In this document: positions 11,233 through 22,834 of the stretch, one piece after another
Numbering within the stretch: the first letter of the stretch is position 1
Layout: each line of letters begins with the position of its first letter
Assembly: GCA_018894105.1 (NCBI GenBank)
Contig: CM032122.1
Coordinates: forward strand, 21,859,674-21,923,673
Length of the DNA stretch: 64,000 nt
From: Jacaranda mimosifolia
Taxonomy: Eukaryota > Streptophyta > Magnoliopsida > Lamiales > Bignoniaceae
Direction of reading: 5' to 3'
Made by a program: the position numbers and the translations under genes
Notes under the pieces: generated by a model
What the model saw: only the letters and a program-made list of their open reading frames with translations
Told to the model about the DNA's origin: nothing
Database searches by the model: none

Positions 11233-12713
11233 CAAATATTTAGGAGTGGTCCAAGCATCCAGGCAATACACAACTCATTAAAAATTTAAAATGAGGGTAT
11301 AAATCCAAATTATAGAGGGATTAAGTAGGGTGAAAGTAATAAAAAATTAAAGATGAAAAATGAAAGAAATTTGTATCCTAGGTAGGGTTTTCATAGTGAA
11401 ATAAGCAGGTGTACTACATCCCTAATTATATATATTATACTCGAAATAAATCAATAAGTAGTTAATAAAGACAACTTACATAAATGCAAAGAAAAATCTA
11501 ACGAAGTCGTGCAACGAGCGCTAAGCAATTTGATTGTTTTAATTGTTGGACTAGAAATTTATCAAAGTTTCAAGTGATTACAAATTTATAAGTTTTATAG
11601 AAAATCAAATTATCGCACCAACTATGACCAAATGCATGCACACTTGATACTAAAAATTCCTAAATTTAGCTACAAATTTGATCTAGTCAAATCCAAAATG
11701 AATGCTCTTATAATTAATCCTTGCTACAATCAGTTCTTGGTTGATGATTATCCTTATATATATATATATATATATATTAATTTTCCTACAAATAATGTAT
11801 AGCAAGGAGTCTCTAATTTTAACTAAGAAAGCGACCGCGTAATTTGGAGTCCTCGTACATATATTTTTCTTTTTTTTTTTTTGGGCCTCAAAAAGGAATA
11901 TAAGGCCTTTCTTTTTCTTTTTTGCCCTTTCTTGCATTAAATGTCCAAAAAAATATAAGGTCTTAATTTAGAAGGCTCATACGTATGTTTGTTTCAAGGG
12001 ATTTAGGTCGAAGAAAGAAATAAAGCCTTTATTTTGAGGCCCTATTATTTAAAATTACAATAATTAGTTAACTGACTATAATTATGAAAAGATATAAATT
12101 TAAATTTCAGCACTATCAGTTGTCCTAAATCTCCTCTATCCTTTTATTTCTTATCTTTTTACTTATCAAAACCATATCTAAACCCTCTTTTTTTCAATAC
12201 TAATAACTAAATAACTCATTCTTTTTCAATCATAATCACTAAATAACATTCCAATATTAATCGTTGAATAATATTAATTTCAATTCTCTCGCACTATAAA
12301 TATTCAAAGTTTTATTTCTTATTTATTTTTTTCTTTTGCTTTGGCCAAATGAAATTTTTTAAAATTGAAACTAATAAAATCTTATTTAAAATCAATAATG
12401 TCTTAAAAAAAAAAAGATAGAATGTGTTAGCTATGCTATCAATTAAAAAGAAAATATTATAAGAAATTGATTATAGAAGACAATTAATAATTTTTGAATC
12501 TCAAAACAGTCAAAATATAAAATTTATATAATAATAATTTTCTTATAAATTGATTAAAATAACAAACAAGGCTATGGATTGATAGCTAATAATTTTTATT
12601 GTTTGTTATTTTAAAAAATTACATTTGCTATAAAAATGTATAGCTATGATTTATAGCTAGAGTTGCAAAATTAATTTTGTAACAATTTTTTCTTGATAGG
12701 TATTTATTTTTTT
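11233..12713. other. AT-rich gene-free stretch
   Basis: Contains a (TA)n run at about 11755-11779 and many homopolymer tracts. No coding region, RNA gene or clear transposon ends were recognised. Confidence 0.5.
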
Positions 12714-13035
12714 GGACAAATTAGGTTTTACCTCCCTGTCAAAATGGAAAAGAGCAAAGAGACCCCCTATAAAAAAAATAGGCAACAACCTCCTTGTGAT
12801 TTTAAAAAAATAGCAAATTACCCCCTTCGTTCTGTGGTGTAATTCACATGCGACAAGTGCTATTGTTTTAGGATTTTTGTTGTTGAAATGTCAATTTTGC
12901 CCATAAATATCAACCGTTGAATGAATTGAAAAAAAAATCAATGGTTCATATTACTTCTGGCTATAAAAAAATATAAAATATTATACATATATTTCAATAT
13001 ATATATGTATTATACATACATATTTATATATATAA

Positions 13036-13262
13036 CCCCTGCAACTCTCCCCTCTTTCCACCCCACCCCCCGGCAACCCTTCCCCATACCACCAGCAGCC
13101 AGGTGATGGCTGCCACTCATAGAAGTAGATGGGCCATGGCCGCCTCTGTGAATGTGGCCACCATGGCTGGCTTGCCTTTGTGAACATGGCCACATGGTCG
13201 CGCTCAAGATGGAGGCCGCCTCTGTGAGCGGCGGCGAGTAAAGGTGGGTTAGCAGTGGGGTG
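13036..13262. other. GC-rich core of long-TIR element copy 1
   Basis: A sharply GC-rich island in very AT-rich DNA, with C-runs at its left and several ggccatggccgcc-like blocks. Minus-strand frames are open for about 65-70 codons, with Trp/Pro/Gly-rich translations that match no family I recognise. The same kind of core, sharing ggccatggcc and gccgcc motifs, sits at the same relative place in copy 2. It may be a captured host fragment (Pack-MULE type) or an intrinsic part of the family. Confidence 0.6.
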
Positions 13263-13324
13263 CGTATATTTATGTTTTATTTATTTATATATATTATATA
13301 AAATATATACATAATTAAATATAA

Positions 13325-13737
13325 ATGGCTATGTTTGGTTACATTTTGGGAAAATAGTTTTTCTCTTCAAAATATCAAATTAAAATTCTCAAAATACCCT
13401 ATTCTATCTTTCATTACCCCCAAAAATTTCCTATTTTGCAATATATACACACATATTTTATTATTATTTCAACAATAAAAAAATAACTCAATTCCATTTT
13501 TACCCCAAAAATCCAACAAAAAAGCATTGATTTGACTGTTATAGTAGAATTTGTCTCCCCCAAAACATAAACAAAAATACTAAAATTTTCCAAAATAATT
13601 TTCTAACTATTCCCAAAATATAAACAAACATACATTACATTCCCCAACACAAATTATACATTCCCCAACTCCACTCCTAAAACTCATCCTCCCAAAACAC
13701 ATAATCCAAAACATATAATTCATATCCAAACATTACC
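13325..13737. mobile_element. Small MITE-like element nested in the long-TIR element
   Basis: The left end ggctatgtttggttaca and the reverse complement of the right end, ggtaatgtttggatatg, form imperfect inverted ends. Its right half matches 9420-9655. No target duplication could be settled, although the triplet aat is present on both sides. Confidence 0.6.
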
Positions 13738-14243
13738 AATGTATTTATAATATATTACATCTCTATATATATTTTATATTTATATTTATAGTATATTATA
13801 AATGGAGCATGCCAAGTATATTATGTTTATGTTTGTTAATTGATATATTTATGTTTATTTTATATAAATATATACATAAATATATTAATGCATTTATAAT
13901 ATATCATATTTCTATATATATTTTATATTTGTATAAAAATAAAAAAATAGAATAAATTAGAAAGATGAAAGTTAAAAATAATTTTTAAATTTAAAAATAA
14001 AAAATAATAAATAAATAAAATAATAAAATAAAATAAAATAAAATATTTTTAAAAAGAAGAATAAAAGAATAAAAGAGAGAAGATATATAAAAATATATTT
14101 AAAAGGAATAAATAAATAAATTTAAAAATATATGAAATAATTAGGGGTAGTATAGTCCTTATACATTAAAATTATGGCTAAATTGCAGCGAATCATGAGG
14201 GGGAGGCAGTGTGCTATTTTTTTAAAATCATAAGGAGATTTTG

Positions 14244-14274
<31 letters not shown>

Positions 14275-14353
14275 GGCTTTTTTGCATAAGGGGTCTTTTT
14301 TCTCATTTTCATCTTCACATGAGGGTAAAATGCAATTTGCCCCCTATTTTTTA

Positions 14354-15043
14354 ATACTGTATGCCTTAAATGAAAATCTCCAGAATAATTCTGTATTAGT
14401 AACATTCTAATTGAATATAATTACGAACTAAATACTCCCATAAGACAACTGATCTACAATAGAATTTGCAGAAAGCCACAAGATTTGCGACTCATGATGA
14501 AGACATGGAGTAGCTGCCTCAACATTGACAAATTAATCCAAGTGGTCCAATAAGGTTTTTTAGGGCTATCAAATCTAGAAACCTACACTCTTATTTCTCT
14601 TCAGTCTTCAGTCTTAAGTCTTCACTCTTCACTCTTCACAATGATGATACCGATATCCAACCTAATATTTGGACCCCTTGAGAAACATTCCCATTCCGGG
14701 ACCTCTTGCATGCCTTAATTAATATATATATATATATATATATAATGCCCACCTAACAGTAGCTAAGTTTTATCTACTAAATTAAGTTTCATAAATTAAT
14801 TATATATGTAGCTAAAGTGTTTCAAAAACTTATCGAGTTGTCCATTTTTTCTATCTTATTTATATCATTCCACCCTTTCAGTTACATTCTTATTTGAAGA
14901 TTATTTTTTGAGTATCAGAAGATGTTGGTATCATAAGTGCTTCTCATTTGGACACAGAGCATGCATAACTATATATATAGTTTCCTTTTGCTAAGTTAGG
15001 TTCATTTACATTTATAGAGAAAATGGTTTTGTTCATGAGCTTT
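14354..15043. other. AT-rich spacer with short tandem repeats, no gene seen
   Basis: Includes a small cttcactcttcac-type repeat near 14598-14640 and an (AT)n run near 14720-14744. A long T-run lies just to the left, inside the long-TIR element near 14251-14274. Confidence 0.5.
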
Positions 15044-15380
15044 GGAGGGTGTACCTTTGACTAATTTTTTGAAAATACTTTATAAACCTCAATATCTTAT
15101 AAGATGTTAAATCTTATTTTAAAAATAAGCTCTCGAAATATTTGAGTAAAATAAGATTTTGAAACTTATAAAATGTTAAGAATGACAATTTTATAATTAT
15201 ATTATTAAAATTATAACAGATCATTAAGATTTTAAAATAAGTTAGAAACTCGATTTCTACATTTTGAAAAGAGTTTGCAAGACTCTATATTTAGTTATGT
15301 TTGAAGTTTATAAGGTTTTTTTTTCTGAAAAATATACTCATACATTAAAACATCTTACAAGCTCATTTAAACATTCCTCT
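15044..15380. mobile_element. MITE, same family as 19395-19745
   Basis: Starts with gagggtgtacctttga and ends with atttaaacattcctct. The interior shares aatcttattttaaaaataa and gtaaaataagatttt with the copy at 19.4 kb. The ends are diverged inverted repeats and no clear target duplication is visible. Confidence 0.65.
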
Positions 15381-17419
15381 TAACTGTATACCAAACTTCA
15401 CATCTCTTTGGAAATGGACACAAAAATTGCTCCACCTTTTTAGTTACAAATTCGACCAGGGCTTATTGTTCCCGCTCTCCTTGTCAAGACAGTTGGAGGA
15501 ATTCAATGTTAGAGACCAACTTTATGTATGGAACCGCTTCCAACCCAATCTAATGATAAAGTGAATTGTATTTGCAATGCCACTGATGCATAAGGAAAGT
15601 GATTGATCATATGAAGGTATGATTAACAATTGTAAATGATTAATTAATTGGGTTTGGCAAAATTAGATTTTAATTAACAATAATTTTCCCTTTATTTGGC
15701 GCATATTTGGACTCAATGCATTAGTAGTTTAGTACAACTAGTTATTAGGTAATATTCGACTCCATGTTTATACAAAATAAAATCAAATTCTTAGAAACTA
15801 TAGCTAGCAGATCCCTTTCTCTCCACACAACAAAACATAATCAGACATATACGATGCGAATTCTCAATCAGATGATAAATGCAACGAAATATATGAGGGT
15901 TTTTTTTTTACACACACACACACAAAAAAATGATTTGATTCGACTTCTAAGGGAATACTTCGATTTTATTTTATTTTTTTGAAAATTCACGAGAAATCTA
16001 AAATGAATAGAAGATGTGGTGTTTTTAAGAGGATGTGATTCCCTAGTAAGACCCATGTTCTTAAAGTGGTTCATATGAGCTTTTGTGGTCCACCTGCAAA
16101 TTATGTTTAATTAGAGTCTCATAAACTTAAATTATTAAGTTAAAATGAGCTTGACACATGGTATATATATGATATATATATATATATATATATAAACTCT
16201 TGCAAAGATGAAATTTTTATACCTCATATATATATAATGAACATGTGGTGGGTTAGTACTCTATTAGAAATATATGAGCTTGATAATTATGTCTTGTAAG
16301 GGATTTTTCTTTTTGTAATTACTTGCAGAGCATGCATACATTTTAACTTATATCCCGTGAAATTGTTTTATATGTGACTTTCAAATAAATGTGTAGCTTT
16401 TGCTGAGACATTTGGCCCAATAATATTGGCCTCACGCATAAAGTATGCATTTGAGAATTCAGACCTGGCGGACTTTTGATATACATGTGCATAAATTAAA
16501 AAGAAAATAAAAATAAATATATATATATATAACTGTTCTCTTTTCAAATAATCGGTCTTTACCTACTTAATTAATTAATTAAGGAGCTTATACCTCCATC
16601 CAAAATCAATTATATTTCACCAATGTGGAGCAAAACATTCTTAAAATAAGTCCAAATTAATATCATGTGTAATTTTACTAGAACTTAGAACTAATTAAAA
16701 TAAGTGCAGATATTATGTATTGTAATTTCAATAGAACTTTATGAAGGGTGGGTCAGAAAAAGAAAGTGAAAAAACCCTACGAGGAAATAACTGATATGTG
16801 AGCTTCATGAAATATGTATATATGATAGAATTCTTAAAGAAGAATTAATCTGTATTAGTAGGACCTACCACTCTTCAGACATAGATGCATGGCAACATGG
16901 AAAAAATAGAATTGTAGGTTCTTAATTAAACAAATATTGTCTTTGCCAAAAAAGCAACGGAACATTGTTTGCCAAGAGATGCTCTCTTGTGACCCCAACT
17001 AAGGAATCTGCATATATAATGAAGCTACTATACCAGAACAAAGGTGGTCACCTCAGACCCATGAATACCATCACCTGGACAAAAATTCAAAGTATTAAAC
17101 TATCAAAATAAGAATTTTTTTTTATTTTTTATTTTTTATTTTCTCAGACAAAGATGGTCACCTCATATGGGGATAACATAATCTTATTAGGGTTTTGATT
17201 GTCATTTGAGATGCACATAAAACTTTTATGCATTGAGCTTGTTGTCCCTTTGGTTGACATAAAAGATTCACATGTTAAAGCCTTGTAACATGGGATAAGA
17301 ACCATCATCATATATCCTTATAATGTAGTAGAACAAACAAAATGATATCGTTAACAGCATACAAAAAGAAAAACATAGATTATTTAGTAACAAATCATAG
17401 AAATGTCAAATTTCATCAT
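15381..17419. other. AT-rich gene-free stretch downstream of the PKS gene
   Basis: Holds (AT)n runs near 16159-16196 and 16517-16530 and a short ca-repeat near 15912-15925. The phrase tggtcacctca occurs twice (about 17046 and 17154) a few hundred bases past the PKS stop codon. No gene is supported. Confidence 0.5.
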
Positions 17420-18820
17420 TTAGGGTGAGGGCCGACCACTGGTAAATGTACTTGGCAACTTTAGGGTATCAAGATCTTTCACCCTGCCTCTGTTGGCCTG
17501 TGATTTCCCAAAGGACACAGACAAATCAAGCCCCTGATGCTTTGCTTTTTCATTAGCCTTATGGCTCATATTCTCAGCAACATCCACTGCCTTATGGCTC
17601 TTGCATCCCAAAAGTCCGCCTGGCCGGCCCTTTTGCGCCTCTTTGCCGCCTCCACTTCTGGCTTTGGAGCTTCTGTTCGCCATCAAATTCACATCACCGG
17701 TGATGCTTATGCTGGTTTCATCGTTATAATCCAAAAGAACTGAGTAATCTGCAGCACTGGCTGTGACAACACTCCACTGGATGCTGGCTTCGCTAGGCGC
17801 ATAATGGGATGTGGGACTCATGCAGCTGGACATATCATCTGCTGGTTCTGATGATAAAATAAGTGGATTTATGGACCCTGATATGTTCTCTATTTCGAAT
17901 AAATCAGAACTGGCATCACTAGCCATGTCATCACAAATTGTGGAAGTTGGGAGATTTTGGCCTTTTGGGATGGCATCCCAGGTTAGCATGGAAAGTTTTC
18001 TTTCCATGTTTGTGGCTACATCTCCCTTTGATGTGGTTCCAGAGCCAAATACTTCAATAGAAGGCCTCGATTCATCTAAATTTGCAACTTCCTGCTGCTT
18101 CTTGGCTGCCAAATTTTCAGTACTTCTAGTAGGCTTTGAGATGCCATAATATGCTCCCTGGGCAACTATTTCATTGATATGAATAGCTTTCTTGTCAAAG
18201 CAAGGTCCCCGGCAGCCAAATCCTGTGAAAATTGATCTTCTTCCAATTGCCTTTTTCTGCTTTGTTTGGGATCCAATTCTGTGGAGATCACCAGGCAATA
18301 TGGCAGTCTGGCTATTCCAGCTACTTGCTTCAGAACACAAACTGGGAGTTTTTGGCCTGATGTTTGATCCCACTTGGGGCAGAATTACAGGCCTTTCTTC
18401 TTCATTCTTATAGTTCTGTTTTGCCTCAGTTTGATACTCCAGTTTCATGTTGAAGTACTTGTCGGCACCAAACACGCTGATCTCGCCATCTTTGGGGATT
18501 TCTTGGCAGAAGCTGAATGCAGTAGTGGGATCTTGAATAGGGCCTGGGACCTCAAACACAAAGTTATGGTCTCCTGCAGTGTTGAGATAAGAAAATGAGT
18601 CAACACGAAGATTTGTGAGGCTATCTTGGCTGTCCTTTGGTTGTGAAAACTTAATGCTGAATGGTGGTTTTATAGCAGGGGGATTAGTTTTTCCTGTGTT
18701 CAATGCAATAGGAGTACTCTCTTGAGCTGAAACTCTGTGCACCAAGTTCTCTTTAGCGGTGTCCAGGTAACAAGCAAACGAAGCTACACGAAGACTCATG
18801 TTGTCATGATCATTCTCCAT
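17420..18820 (-). CDS. PKS: PHYTOCHROME KINASE SUBSTRATE (PKS) family protein
   Basis: A single uninterrupted frame of 466 codons from ATG (18818-18820) to TAA (17420-17422), near the expected size of the intronless plant PKS genes. Family blocks are seen in order: EISVFGADKYFNM (residues 113-125), RPKTPSLCSEASSWNSQ (155-171), GRRSIFTGFGCRGPCFDKK (193-211), WDAIPKGQNLP (281-291), SDASSDLFEIENISG (301-315), a YAPSEASIQWSVVTASAADY stretch (340-359) and a Lys-rich tail with LLGCKSHKAV (403-412). There is no enzymatic domain. PKS proteins are membrane-associated, largely disordered, Ser-rich signalling proteins that bind phytochromes and phototropins and act in phototropism, leaf positioning and shade responses. 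Cys203 and Cys207 in GCRGPC are plausible S-acylation sites for membrane attachment. The exact paralogue (PKS1, 2, 3 or 4) cannot be fixed without an alignment. Confidence 0.93.
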   Translation of the reverse strand: MENDHDNMSLRVASFACYLDTAKENLVHRVSAQESTPIALNTGKTNPPAIKPPFSIKFSQPKDSQDSLTNLRVDSFSYLNTAGDHNFVFEVPGPIQDPTTAFSFCQEIPKDGEISVFGADKYFNMKLEYQTEAKQNYKNEEERPVILPQVGSNIRPKTPSLCSEASSWNSQTAILPGDLHRIGSQTKQKKAIGRRSIFTGFGCRGPCFDKKAIHINEIVAQGAYYGISKPTRSTENLAAKKQQEVANLDESRPSIEVFGSGTTSKGDVATNMERKLSMLTWDAIPKGQNLPTSTICDDMASDASSDLFEIENISGSINPLILSSEPADDMSSCMSPTSHYAPSEASIQWSVVTASAADYSVLLDYNDETSISITGDVNLMANRSSKARSGGGKEAQKGRPGGLLGCKSHKAVDVAENMSHKANEKAKHQGLDLSVSFGKSQANRGRVKDLDTLKLPSTFTSGRPSP

Positions 18821-19394
18821 GTGTTTGAAGTATAAACCAGATGGAAAGGCAAAAATTTTCAGGACAGCAGGGTATTCGCAACTCGATATATGGGTTTACA
18901 AATGTAGCAGGAGATTTTTTTTTTATCAGACAAAGTGTGTTGGCTAAAGGAAAAGCATGAAGGTCATGGAAACAAGTTTTGGTTTGCAAAGGCTTTTGTT
19001 TCCCCTTGGGCTTCATGAAAAGCTGTCCCTTAAGTAGGCATGGCAAGGGGCACATAACAGCAAGACTGTGGATCCTACATGCCTTCTGGCCTAGTACATG
19101 ACAGTTTTCACTTTTACAATTCTCACATCACTATTCCCATTATTATAAATCTTTTTATGAAGGTTTGAAGGATTAAGGTTTCATTTTTATTTTCAGGGCG
19201 GCAGGCTTGCTTATGCTAGAATTGTCTCTAAATCTATCAAACGCAATTTTGTGAACCAGTTGGCAAAAAGGATATCCAATAATGCATATGAATTTTCTAG
19301 CTAAAACTTATTAGTAGTTCAACATTTTCCTTTTAATTTTAAGTTTACATGGGATGAGTACCACACTTAGAATTACTTCGCTCTGTATTTTAGA
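18821..19394. promoter_or_regulatory. Upstream region of the PKS gene
   Basis: The sequence to the right of the start codon should hold the 5' UTR and proximal promoter. It is less AT-rich near the gene. An AT-rich tttataata-like stretch (minus strand, near 19142-19152) could act as a TATA element about 320 bp from the ATG, but this is only a weak match. A MITE begins at 19395, so the uninterrupted proximal promoter is under 600 bp. Confidence 0.35.
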
Positions 19395-19745
19395 GGGTGT
19401 TTGGTGAGTTTATTTAAAATATCTTATAAAGTCTTACATTTTATAAAATATTTGCAGAGCTTATATGATGTTAAATCTTATTTTTAAAATAAATTATTGA
19501 AGTGTTTAGATAAAATAAGATTTTAGAACTTATAATACATTAGTAATAACAATTCTATAATTAAAATAGTTAAAATTAAAGGAACTTAATTGTTCAAATT
19601 TTGAAAATAAGATAGGATCTCCTTACTCTTTTTGAAAGAGATTATAGGATTTTAATTAACATCTTATTTTAGAATCTTATAAACTCCTAAGCTTTTAAAT
19701 ATATTGTAAAATATATTTAGGAGTTTATAAGTTCACCCAAACACC
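19395..19745. mobile_element. MITE upstream of the PKS gene (351 bp)
   Basis: Inverted ends gggtgtttggtgagtttat (left) and aggtgtttgggtgaacttat (reverse complement of right). The interior is AT-rich, and the copy at 15044-15380 is related. The flanks do not show an unambiguous target duplication; the end sequence would suit a hAT or Harbinger MITE. Confidence 0.75.
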
Positions 19746-20336
19746 TTTTCAGTTCTGGGTTGCAACCGTAGACCAAATGTATCTTCCATCCAAGTTGCTT
19801 GATTGCTTTGGCTGGATTTTAAACTGGGATTCAAGAAACAAAATGCAGCTAAATTAGTCATTATTGTGGTGACTAGAACTGCATATGATGTACATTTATT
19901 ATATGCTTTTCAGTTTAGGAATGTACATTTAATGGGAGGTATGAAATTCTAACAAAGGCAGCAGATGAAGTGGTGGCTAAGGAGCAAGATTTAAGGGCCT
20001 CCACACATTCAACTGTGAGCCCACAAAGTGGGGACAGCAGGGTCCAAATCATAATAAATTTGGTGATTTAAATCTCCAAATACTTTATGCTCTGAGTAAG
20101 GAGTAAGGCAGAGCTGGTATCACTGATTGGGAAAGATCATTCAGCAAGAATGGATAAATATATGTGGCTGCACAATTGTGTATCAGAACCTTTAATTTTG
20201 AGCTTAGCAGAATAATGATTAGATTTAGCCCAAGTTGATCAAGTAGATAATATACCTACTAACACCAAATATATGTTGCTTTCTTTAATCAATTATTGGA
20301 CACAAAGCAAAAGTTGTAGGATGCTTCGTTCCTCAT
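19746..20336. other. Spacer with no gene seen
   Basis: Moderately AT-rich with no long open frame. It separates two small DNA elements. Confidence 0.45.
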
Positions 20337-20759
20337 CACTACAGAAAAACATAATATCAATGATAAAAAAATGACAATATAAAATTATTACTAATGACAT
20401 ATATTAAGTCACAATAACTTTTATTTCGTCATTAATTTATGATAATTTTTTAGTCATTAAATATTTTATTTTGTCACAATATGACCTAATGTTGAGAAGA
20501 ATTAATGTTTTAAATTATCACCATTGACAACTTATGATAACTTAAAGGTAATAAAAATTTGTGACAAAATTTTTTTTGTTACTATAGATATGTCACCAGT
20601 TGTTAATATGATAACATGAACATTAACTTTGTCGCTATTAAGTTTATAAAAATCATTAGGGTAACAACACAACATCCTATCACTTAATCTATATGATTAG
20701 TAACAACTTTTGCATTATCACTTACTATTTTATTATTGCTTTTTTCTTTTGTTGTAGTA
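20337..20759. mobile_element. Small CACTA-like non-autonomous element
   Basis: The left end is cactacagaaaaac and the right end, reverse complemented, is tactacaacaaaag, close to plant CACTA termini. The inside is full of short gtcac/gtgac and gataac motifs in both orientations, like CACTA subterminal repeats. No 3-bp duplication survives, so the call is moderate. A related AT-rich motif field lies at about 40140-40640. Confidence 0.55.
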
Positions 20760-20892
20760 TTTTTCAAATAATTTCATGCTAGAAATCCGTGTAGTAGCAT
20801 TAGAAATTGTACAAATTATGATGTGGTAACATAATTAAAAAAAAAAAAAAAAAATCCCCGAAAGAGTAATATACTTTCAAGAGAAAAAGTTA

Positions 20893-21314
20893 GGGCCAAT
20901 TTAGTTTTATTTCCAGAGTCATTTTCAGTTTTCATGCATTTCCAAAAGTTGAAACGTTAGTTATGAAATAGAAATAAAAAATGGAGATGTATTTGAATGA
21001 ATGTTGGAAAGTAATGATTTGAGTAGGTATAGGGTTGAAAAGTAGGTTGATTTATATTTTTTTATGTTTAAAAAGATTTATTTTTTTTAAAATATATGTC
21101 TATTTCATTAATTTTAAAATAATAGTAGGTACTTTATCTCAAATCAAATTTAAATTTTATTGATGTGAGAATATGATGATAGAGTAAGCTTAGAAAGAGT
21201 TTGCAAATGAAAAAAGAAATATTTTGAATGAAAATGAATAGAAAGTGATAGTTTTCATTTTTAATTTTCGAATGGAAATGAAAACAACCCATGAAAATGA
21301 AACCAAACAGGCCC
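20893..21314. mobile_element. Tourist-like (Harbinger) MITE with TTA target duplication
   Basis: The left end gggccaatttagttttat and the reverse complement of the right end, gggcctgtttggtttcat, are inverted. The 422-bp element is flanked by TTA on both sides (20890-20892 and 21315-21317), the target preference of PIF/Harbinger elements. A relative lies at 62941-63418. Confidence 0.85.
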
Positions 21315-21462
21315 TTAGTTGTTATCCAAACGAACCTGCAACCTACTAATAAATGACTGTTGAATCAAAGGAATTAGATGGCCTAGATAACGCCATATCA
21401 CTCGCAGAATCTACCAAGTGCCACCACCCATAAATATTCTTGTTATCATACTTTGTGACTTT

Positions 21463-22316
21463 TAGGGTTGTAAATAGATATTCGAAAATTCGTTTACCGT
21501 TCGCATTCGAATTCATTTATATGGCATATTATTCGTATCTGTTTAAAGTGGATATTATTCGCTTTCGATTAGTAGATATCCGACTGTAAAGGAATATGAA
21601 TATGATGATTGCCTATCCGATCCGTTTAATATCCGCTTAGAATACATATCCGTTGGAGATATTCGTTTATATATTCGATATTTAAAAAATTATTATATAT
21701 AATATATTATTATACATAATAAATTATTTTTATTTTTTCAATACGAAATCTCATAATCTATATATAAATGAATATAAGTATACATTAGTAATTAAAGAAT
21801 TAAAAAGAAAAATTAGTAGTTAAGGATTTTGAAGAATCGATAGATGGTAGTAATGATAATTAAACACTACTTAATCAAGAAGAAAAATTAAAAAATTAAT
21901 ATATGAACGATAAAATTGATCAATATAAAATTATTATTGCTTGACTAAATTAATTTATATTAATATTAATTCATCATAAAGTTAATTATTAATTTAAAAA
22001 AATTAACTAAATCAAGAATAATTAATTTTTTAATTCTAAGATAAAGTAGTAAACTTTTTTTTTTCAAATGAAATTTATTAGAAAAAATGCATTTTATTAC
22101 AAGTTAACGGATTCGGATATTTATAAATGGATGTATCCTATAATTATAATCGGATACGGATATATCCAAATTTGGTTAATATCTATCAGATACGAATTCA
22201 TATATTATTAAAAAATATCTATCGAATATGGATAAGGATTCGGACATTATAAAACTTAAATGGATACGGATACATATACAACATATTTGTACCATTTAAT
22301 ATCCGTTTACAGCCCT
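21463..22316. mobile_element. Non-autonomous Mutator-like element of the agg-tgtaaa family
   Basis: The left end tagggttgtaaatag and the right end, reverse complemented, agggctgtaaacgg, are inverted. The interior is packed with atatccg/cggatat motifs, as in the element at 41411-42237. The flanks tgtgacttt and agcgacact agree at only 5 of 9 positions, so this copy is older. Confidence 0.75.
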
Positions 22317-22420
22317 AGCGACACTATACATTTTACTCCTTCATATTTTTGAGTTGAGGGTTCTGTTGATTAAAATTGCCAAATGACCCTAGCCAACCTT
22401 TGATTTTAGAACTAAGAATT

Positions 22421-22803
22421 TGTTGAAACCTAGAAAGACCAAATAGTTAAATTGAAAAATAAAAGGCAAAGTAATTCAATGAAGTGACAACTAGATTTAA
22501 CGTGATTTGGCAATGTATATAACCCACCCAGCAAATATATGAATTTTATTGATTCCAAATCAAAGTGCCAAGTATAATTTAAATCCCACAAATCTCATGA
22601 GAACACCCAACACCCTTGTCCTAAACTTCGTTCTGAGAAAATATCTATAAAGCAGTTTAGACTCAATTTTCTAAGGTTGTCTCTCTCAACCAAGAAGAAA
22701 TCGGGGTTTAAATAGCCAAACCGGCCATGGGCCTGAGGGTTATGGGCCCACCATGCTTCCGCTTCTTGTCATTTGAAGCCTAAACTTCAAGGCAAAATTA
22801 ACA
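22421..22803 (-). repeat. 3' LTR of the copia element
   Basis: Plus-strand boundaries tgttgaaacc and aaaattaaca give TG..CA ends. The adjacent caaggtggaaat (minus strand, 22804-22815) is the polypurine tract. The partner LTR at 27581 has lost about 19 bp from its outer end. Confidence 0.88.
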
Positions 22804-22834
22804 ATTTCCACCTTGACTTGAAATTCTCCATCCA

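Larger units (their letters stand above)
12714..14344. mobile_element. Long-TIR Mutator-like element, copy 1 (1.63 kb)
   Basis: Inverted arms of roughly 200 bp: the left arm (12714-12920) and the reverse complement of the right arm (14140-14344) share, in order, a caaatt-ttttacc tip, an aaagacccc block, a ggcaacaa-ctcctt-tgattttaaaaaaatagca block and a purine/pyrimidine-rich block. Flanks tattttttt (12705-12713) and tatttttta (14345-14353) match at 8 of 9 positions, although they are low-complexity. It carries a GC-rich core (13036-13262) and a nested MITE (13325-13737). A second copy lies at 48325-50276. Confidence 0.82.

Noticed and set aside
11683..11937. 84-codon minus-strand open frame rich in Lys and Ile
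   Set aside because: The translation is poly-Lys and Ile-Tyr repeats from homopolymers and a (TA)n run; no coding signal.
17537..18598. Plus-strand open frames of 68-112 codons
   Set aside because: All are antisense shadows of the PKS coding frame.
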